A stretch of DNA of 64,000 bases from Henckelia pumila (taxonomy: Eukaryota > Streptophyta > Magnoliopsida > Lamiales > Gesneriaceae): contig NC_133123.1 in assembly GCF_033568475.1 (NCBI RefSeq), forward strand, positions 19,950,622-20,014,621, given 5' to 3'. Under the pieces are notes generated by a model. The model searched no databases, was not told the DNA's origin, and was given only the letters and a program-made list of their open reading frames with translations. Shown here in pieces: positions 58,001-64,000 of the stretch (positions are counted from its first letter, which is position 1; each line of letters starts with the position of its first letter). The position numbers and the translations under genes are program-made.

Positions 58001-59602
58001 TCAGAATTCCTCTTTTTTTCTCCACACCACTTCTATGAGGATTACCTCTTTTTTTCTCCACACTTCTTCTATGAAGATTACCACTTTTTCCTTGTTCATG
58101 TCTCGTAGGTGAAAAACAATAGAAGTTCTGAGCAATATGCGTTCAACCATTCGAATATGGCAAGGCGTGCTCTTAAAAATATCGCCCTTGGTATGTTTTA
58201 TCTTTCTCAATTTACTTAACCCTAGCTTTTGATTTCAATATTTGTTTGTTTGTTTTGTAACGTCTTTGTTTTCTGCAGCCTATCTTGGGTCACTTGGAGA
58301 TGCCAAGATAACCGAGCTTGCTTTGCAGGAATATAGAATGGCCACAAATATGACCGAGCAATTTGGAGCTTTGGTAGCTCTAGATCAGACACCTGGTCAA
58401 ATTCGAGATGAGGTTTTGACTGATTTTTGCCACTGATTTTTACAACAAGTGGCAGCATGATTTCTTGGTAAGCATAGTTGCATTCTTAAAAGTAGTTTGC
58501 CTCCCTCTTTCTGGTCTTGAGAAGTCTTAGGGTAACTCAGATCTACATGTCCCTATGGTTGATTTTCTTACATAAATTCCCCTTATGGTTTGAATAATTA
58601 CAACAGATACTATGTTCTTAACTGAACGCCTGTTGCAATGTCGTAAATGTAAATAGTTTATTTTGTTCTTCTTCGGAATATCTTAGGAATTCCAGAATTT
58701 TCAAGATAATTTTATCACGACGATCATGATTCTGTCTTCAGGTTGTAAGTAAGTGGTTTGCCCTCCAAGCCACGTCGGATATCCCTGGCAACGTGGAAAA
58801 TGTTAGGAAGCTCATAAACCATCCGGCATTTGACATTCGTAATCCAAATAAGGTTTGTAAAGTGTACAAAGCTAGAATTATTCTTTTGACGTCAAGTTGT
58901 CGAGATCATTAAGAATGATAACCGGTTTTTTCGTACTTCGTACAGGTATACTCGCTGATCGGGGGATTCCGTGGATCTCCAGTCAACTTCCATGCGAAAG
59001 ATGGATCCGGGTACAAATTCTTGGGTGAAATGGTCGTACAGCTCGACAAGTTGAATCCTCAGGTCTGTGCAAAATTGCTCCATCATATATCACTTTCAAA
59101 TCTTTTTCTATATCCAGTTTTACATTCTCTGCTACAATAACAAGCAGCGAGCTTCCGGTAACGTGAAGTTTTTTTTAGAGTACAAGTACAATATTTCATC
59201 AATATTACAACTACACGATACAACAATGTAATGAAACTGCCCTGTAACGTGAAGTTTCAGGGGATGATTTGAAATGATTTTTAGATCCCATTTCGCGCTT
59301 CAGTGCTACAATTTCATTCTACATCGTTTCACAATGTGGTGGGATTATGTTAACTGTAGGTGGCTTCTGGAATGGTGTCGGCCTTCTCGAGGTGGAAGCG
59401 ATACGATGAAAACCGGCAAGTTCTTGCAAAGGTAAGAAAAAGGTCTATTCTTGTGTGCCACTTTTTCTTGTGTGAGATTAAGGATTCATGTCTGATGTTT
59501 CTATCCTTTTCTCCTGTGCAGTCTCAGCTGGAGATGATACTGTCTGCAAATGGGCTCTCCGAGAATGTTTTCGAGATTGCATCAAAGAGCTTGGCTTCTT
59601 GA
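52088..59602 (+). CDS. M1 aminopeptidase, PepN type, 30 exons, frameshift in exon 26
   Basis: Exons: 52088-52150, 52261-52336, 52944-53020, 53181-53294, 53412-53486, 53566-53673, 53759-53971, 54072-54133, 54233-54260, 54342-54428, 54533-54558, 54826-54889, 54978-55058, 55180-55227, 55352-55370, 55544-55548, 55662-55673, 55825-55881, 55993-56102, 56182-56262, 56674-56857, 57195-57343, 57421-57559, 57833-57979, 58109-58190, 58279-58467, 58742-58852, 58946-59062, 59360-59431, 59522-59602. Start [17 protein letters not shown] matches the cytosolic start of plant homologues. Family marks: GAMEN at about residue 265, the zinc site [11 protein letters not shown], and the third ligand Glu in [13 protein letters not shown]. 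The end is [14 protein letters not shown]. It should remove N-terminal residues from peptides. All exon phases agree except exon 26, where a 13-bp duplication truncates the protein at about 754 of 887 residues. Confidence 0.92.
54709..54726. repeat. (TA)n in an intron
   Basis: Short TA run inside aminopeptidase intron 11 (54559-54825). Confidence 0.85.
55371..55661 (+). other. GC-AG intron, 5-nt microexon and next intron
   Basis: Exon 15 ends TACACAG and is followed by GCAAGTC, a classic GC donor (AG|GCAAGT). The acceptor CTTGCAG is followed by TAACT and then GTATGT, so exon 16 is only the five bases 55544-55548. The next acceptor CCAACAG precedes GTGTATGAAAAG (exon 17, 12 nt), followed by GTTGG. 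Joined, the codons give NFYT-VT-VYEK, the conserved family sequence NFYTVTVYEKGAE. Without the 5-nt exon the frame would be lost within three codons. Confidence 0.9.
58419..58444 (+). other. 13-bp tandem duplication in exon 26
   Basis: ACTGATTTTTGCC is followed directly by ACTGATTTTTACA. Removing 13 bases restores [16 protein letters not shown], the expected family sequence, and the correct phase to exon 27. As written, translation ends DFCH at the TGA at 58434-58436. Confidence 0.85.
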
Positions 59603-60809
59603 TTACTTATATATTTTTGGATTTATTTTTCATCGTGGGAAAAGAATATATTCATATTTCTATCCTTTTTTTTTTTCTCGTCTGATATTTCCTTAATATT
59701 TCATCATGGACAAAACAAGAAAAAAATAATTATAATATCCAATTATTATTTTATTGAAATAAATATATTGATGAAATATATTGTTTGCTCCTTCATAGAG
59801 GATACGTGTGGGAGAGGTACTTCTGGTAACATAGTGTCATAAACCTCTCTCAATAGGAGAGACGTGAGTTTGATATCTCGTTAAAAGAAAAAATCTTTAC
59901 CTTATTATATTAATAATAATAATAAAAATGTAGTTGATGAATTTGAATTTTCTTGAATCATCAATTCTGTTTTTGACTTTGAGAAATGTTACTGTCAGAC
60001 GATCGATGATGATGAGTGGTTTTTAGTCCATTAATTGAACAGAATTTTCAATTTAGTTGAACGATCCCAAACTCCCGATCTAGAACTTTAGACTATTTCT
60101 TGCGGCCAGAACTTTGCCAGCAAAATATATAGAAAATTTATATTCTATAATTTTAGTTTTATTAGATTTGCTCGCAAATTAATCCTCTATTCTTCCTCCG
60201 GTTATTCCAAAATTATTATTTTACTTAAAGACAAATTAATATTATAGAATTTTTGAAGCAATACTGGAGTAACTATTACACAGGATCTCAACAGTACTAG
60301 AGTACCATAAGGAATAAACAAAGATTAAATGGAATAATGTTCAAAATAGAGTACCTGTTCAAAATAGAGTACCTCTTCTGTGAAATAGTTTTATGAATTT
60401 ATATCTGTAACATGGGTCGATTCAGTTTATATCTATAGTGAAAATTAATATTTTTTCATATATCGGATTGAATAATATATTTGTCTTACAAAATTAACCA
60501 GTAAAACAATCATAGGAGCTTTAGGAGTTTTTGTGTTAAAAATACAAACATTCTCTCGACGAGCAATGACCTCATTTTACTAATTTCTTAGTTACTTTTT
60601 TTTTCCCCAAGAAACTAAAGGTTTACCAAAACTACGTCTATAGTGATATTGTATATATTGTTGTCGGTATTTTGGATTTTATTTTATTTTTTTTATTTTT
60701 TTGGGGGGTTTGAAAGAGGTATTATGGATTCTTGAAACTACAGTACTTTGGAAAATAGTTGAATAACTATTTTAATCGAAAAACTTATAAACAGGTGTTC
60801 TTATGGTGG

Positions 60810-60810
<1 letters not shown>

Positions 60811-60848
<38 letters not shown>

Positions 60849-60861
60849 TGATGGTAGGTGG

Positions 60862-60908
<47 letters not shown>
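60811..60908. repeat. two (TTA)n microsatellites
   Basis: 60811-60849 (13 units) and 60862-60908 (about 15 units), each preceded by GGTGGTT. The arrays and their lead-in look like a duplication of one locus. Confidence 0.95.
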
Positions 60909-61694
60909 CTTTCTATATTATAATACTCCGTCCCTTAGAAAATAATTTAATCTTGAGATTTAATTACCCTTCTTTAGCAATAAAAATTACACGTGTCTTT
61001 CTTATTAAAAATTCATTTTGATCACTTTTGAAAACCTACACACCCAAATAAATTTTAAAAAAATACTTTTGACACGTCAATTTTTGTCATAGGTCTCAAA
61101 ACCCACAAGAGACCTACTTTTTTCACCACTATAAATTTTTTAGTCATGATAATTTGTACTGTACTTTCCAAAATTTTATTATATGCATTTGTTTCATAAT
61201 TTTTAAAAATCATAAACTAAATTTTATGTCTCCTTTTGTATATTTTCTTTAAAAAATTAAATATTTAAAAATAAAATAAAACATACTTATGTCACACATG
61301 ATATAAATATATTTCATTACATAAGCAAAACGTGTACTGCAGTAGCTAGGTATTATTATTACAATGGATTATTACAATGGAGTGTGAACTGTGTGATGGT
61401 TGAGAGATCTCGAAAACATGTGTCACTGTTTAATACATTTGTTGGTAATCAAAAGTCAATATTCAAAAATGAGTAGCATGTCAATTGTCATGTTTGCGGA
61501 GGTTCCAGGCAGTAGCTCAACTTTAATTATTTTACCATTTAAAAAAAAAAAAAAATTGGTGATTTAACCCAATTTTATCATCTTTTACTTTTGGTTTTGA
61601 TCTTGCTCGCTGTTTAAGACACTATCCTTTAGTAAATATTCTATGTTTCTAAATTGACTGAATTTTATTTTATTTTTTTTAAGTAGATTTTCCG

Positions 61695-62015
61695 TGCAGT
61701 TCGTGAGACGGGTCGACTTGAGCCGTACCTCATTCAAATTAAAATATACTACATAGTATTTTGTCATAACATAACTATAAAAAAACCGATACATTTTCAG
61801 TAAAAAATAATATTTTATACGTAAAAAGTCATACTTTTTATGATCGGATACTTAACTCAAATTAGCATATATTACAATTTACACAATATTTCTTCATAAC
61901 TTAACAAACAAAAAATGTACTTTTGCAATGAAAAATAATGGTTTGGACATGAAAATAATGGTTTAATGGGTCGGGTCGGATTAAAAATTCATCTTATAAA
62001 ATTTATCTGTGATAG
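61695..62015. repeat. repeat related to the GTGAGAC family
   Basis: GTGAGACGGGTCGACTTGAG at about 61704 and GGGTCGGGTCGGATTAAAA at about 61969 bracket AT-rich DNA with AAAAATAATATTTT and AAAAATAATGGTTT. The same GAGACGG and GGGTCGGAT words occur at 18603-18745. Confidence 0.45.
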
Positions 62016-62365
62016 AGTATAACACAACGTTTCTGATTAAATTAATGATATGTTATTCACTTTATTATCCAACATAGGGGAAGAATTTGAGTTTTCTTGC
62101 TCAAATTTGGGGTATTCTTATTTGCGTTGGGTTCGAGCCAATTTTGTGTCAAGAATTTTATTAAACTCATCACTTTTATATAAATTCCAATTTTGACTCG
62201 ATTATATCATCAGCTTATACTGTCAAACTTTTTTCTAGGGGTTTTAATTTTTCGTCTGTGCTATTTGGAGTTAAAATCATATTTGATTTTGCGATGTATG
62301 GAAAATTCGATCGATTGATGAAATTCAGTAATGATATATATATAATAAAGATTACAATCAAGGTT

Positions 62366-62850
62366 ATGTGTTGCTTCTGTTAGCTAGATATGAAAGGAGG
62401 AACAAATAGGTGACCGAGGCCTGTGAAGAACACGGTTTTCTTAAAACAGGTTCGCCTCTTCACCGATGGTATTTTGAAGAACGTATAGACGTTTGTCTCT
62501 CAGGATACAACGGCAGTACCCGTAGAAAATAAACACAAACTTGCTACTCCGGCGAACAGAAAGTATATCTGATCGTAATCATCTTTTGACACAAAATAAA
62601 AGAAACATATACTGAAATGTAAAACCTTTGTTTTTTCTATATTTTTTCTTTAACATCAAAATGGGTATAAATAGAAATGTGGTCTTTCATGTCTACGTTT
62701 CATCCCATGTACTTGGTTTCAAAAGTTGAACAAATGAATGCATTTAGTTTAATTAATAAAGCAAGTTACATGAAACAACTTCATTAATATGTGTATCAAT
62801 TTTAATTCAAAACGTAAGACTCTTCCAACATTACGTTTCTTCCAGCAATC
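62366..62850 (-). repeat. probable copia LTR
   Basis: The minus strand reads CATGTGGGGA (polypurine tract, about 62860-62851), then TTGCTGGAAGAAACGTAATG. It continues to a TATTTATACCCATTTTG region (TATA-like) near 62660. The outer end near 62366 (GCAACACA) is a guess. Confidence 0.45.
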
Positions 62851-64000
62851 CCCACATGAATTAAAATTAATCAAGAACAAAAAAAAAATAGGTGATAACG
62901 TTCAACAGTTGAATGTTTCATATGATAGGTAGGTGTTATCCTTTGAACCTTCCCTTGTGAAAGTATATTACTTTACTAGATGATCAGTAGACACGATGTC
63001 CTTAAACTGTTCTGCTTTTTGTGTAAACTTTGATATATTTCACACAAGATTCTTCTTGATACACTTTTGTTCTCATGATTATGTTCGTTTTGGTCATGAA
63101 CACTCGTCTGGTTCTGTGAGAGTATCTAAAATTGAGTCGTGCAATTTCTTCGAAGCAGCATCACTTCTCTCTCACATAGGTGATTCTTTGTAAGATCAAT
63201 TTGCCTTTGTTTTTGCTCATTTTATGTCGCATAGGAATCATTAAAAGTCGTATGCTTATCCTCCATCTTCACTGTTTCACCATAGGAATGGACAAGGGAT
63301 AACCCCCCACGGTGATTCACCAAGTCAGTGCAAGTAGGTTGTTCCATTGAACCTAGTTCTTGGGATCTCCAATAAGCATAGGTTGGATTTTCTTTCGCAC
63401 CAACTTATTCACTGGCTTAAGTCTCATTCCTCTCGATGTTTTTGCAACTAGCTCACTATTTAACCCTTTGTTTAGCGGATCTGCTAGATTATCCTTTGAC
63501 TTCACATAATCAATAGAGATAACTCCATACAAAGACTTCACCAATTTACAGACTTTTTTTTTCTATCCAAGTGCAGAAAATCCTTCAAGTTGTTCCATGT
63601 AAATTTCCTCTTCTAAATCCCCATTTAGAAAAGCTGTTTTACATCCATTTGGTGTACTTCAAAATTCCGCAAAGCGGAAATTGCAAGTATCACTCGAATT
63701 GAAGTTATTCTCGTTACTCGAGAATAAGTTTCAAATTAGTCAAGCTCTTCCTTTTGACGGTATCTTTTAATTACCAATCCAGCTTATACTTATCTATCGT
63801 TCCATCAGATTTCATTTTTCGCTTGAAAATCCATTTATAACGTAGTGGTTTGCTTTCCGATGGAAGATCCACTAATTTACATGTATGATTTTTCAAAATA
63901 TATTCAATTTCGGAATTAATCGCCTCGTTCCATTGAGTTCCCTCAGATGAATTCACAGTTTTTTAAAGCTTTGAGGTTCACTTTCTAACATGAAAGTAAT
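62851..64000 (-). mobile_element. Ty1/copia remnant with in-frame RT deletion
   Basis: From the right edge leftward: reverse transcriptase start (EGTQWNEAINSEIEYILKNH, LRYKWIFKRKMKSDG) at 63956-63771. Broken frames follow, then HQMDVKTAFLNGDLEEEIYM at about 63655-63590. Next comes CKLVKSLYG joined straight to VISIDYVKSKDNLADPLNKG (63550-63440). In intact copia proteins LYG continues LKQAP, and VISIDYVKS lies near the end of RNase H, so about 350-400 residues including the YVDD site are gone. A non-coding 3' part follows to the polypurine tract. The element continues beyond the window. Confidence 0.85.

Larger units (their letters stand above)
59603..62360. other. AT-rich 3' flank and spacer
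   Basis: The aminopeptidase 3' UTR probably ends within the first few hundred bases; no canonical AATAAA is required in plants, but ATTGAAATAAA occurs at about 59752. Beyond it are (TTA)n arrays, a GTGAGAC-type repeat piece and poly-A runs. A block near 59800-59895 (TGGTAACATAGTG ... GTGAGTTTGATATCTC) vaguely resembles tRNA-type SINE A and B boxes. No gene is seen. Confidence 0.5.

Noticed and set aside
60803..61021. ORF of tyrosine and leucine runs
   Set aside because: Translation of the (TTA)n microsatellites.

Overview
This is a window of nuclear DNA from a flowering plant. Evidence: AT-rich intergenic DNA, intron-rich genes with GT-AG borders, plant Ty1/copia and Ty3/gypsy retrotransposons, a CACTA transposon, Helitron-like ends and many hairpin MITEs. 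The two genes match plant families (a RHB1A-type RING-H2 E3 ligase and a plant PepN-type M1 aminopeptidase). A eudicot is likely; I cannot name the species.

Layout. 1-9.05 kb is nested Ty3/gypsy debris. A long LTR fragment (+) abuts a broken gag-pol (-), whose own LTR (-) sits at about 6.0-8.1 kb and was inserted into an older Tat-lineage gypsy fragment (8.1-9.05 kb). 12.3-14.0 kb holds a four-exon RING-H2 gene (-) that reads as intact. 15-20 kb is gene-free, with MITEs, a Helitron-like unit, a 50-bp-arm hairpin and a possible solo LTR. 20.5-26.0 kb is a small DNA element split by a complete but mutated Ty1/copia element with both LTRs. 26.06-27.64 kb is a solo gypsy-type LTR with a target duplication. 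28.2-30.3 kb is an internally deleted copia remnant. 32.42-36.65 kb is a complete non-autonomous CACTA transposon (3-bp target duplication) carrying broken pieces of a ROOT UVB SENSITIVE (DUF647) gene. 37.22-39.91 kb is a complete non-autonomous LTR element (5-bp target duplication) whose interior is mostly tandem repeats. 45.5-50.25 kb has two more LTRs of the 26-kb family in opposite orientation, flanking a non-coding interior. A Helitron 3' end lies at 50.53-50.56 kb.

52.09-59.60 kb is a 30-exon M1 aminopeptidase gene (+). It has a GC-AG intron followed by a 5-nt exon and a 12-nt exon, and all exon phases agree except one. A 13-bp tandem duplication in exon 26 shifts the frame and would remove about 130 C-terminal residues. 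The upstream transit-peptide region also looks decayed, so this copy may be a degenerating paralogue or allele, or may carry a sequence error. The right edge (62.4-64 kb) is a copia remnant (-) with an in-frame reverse-transcriptase deletion.

The two genes are unrelated in function. The rest of the window is a record of layered transposon insertion.
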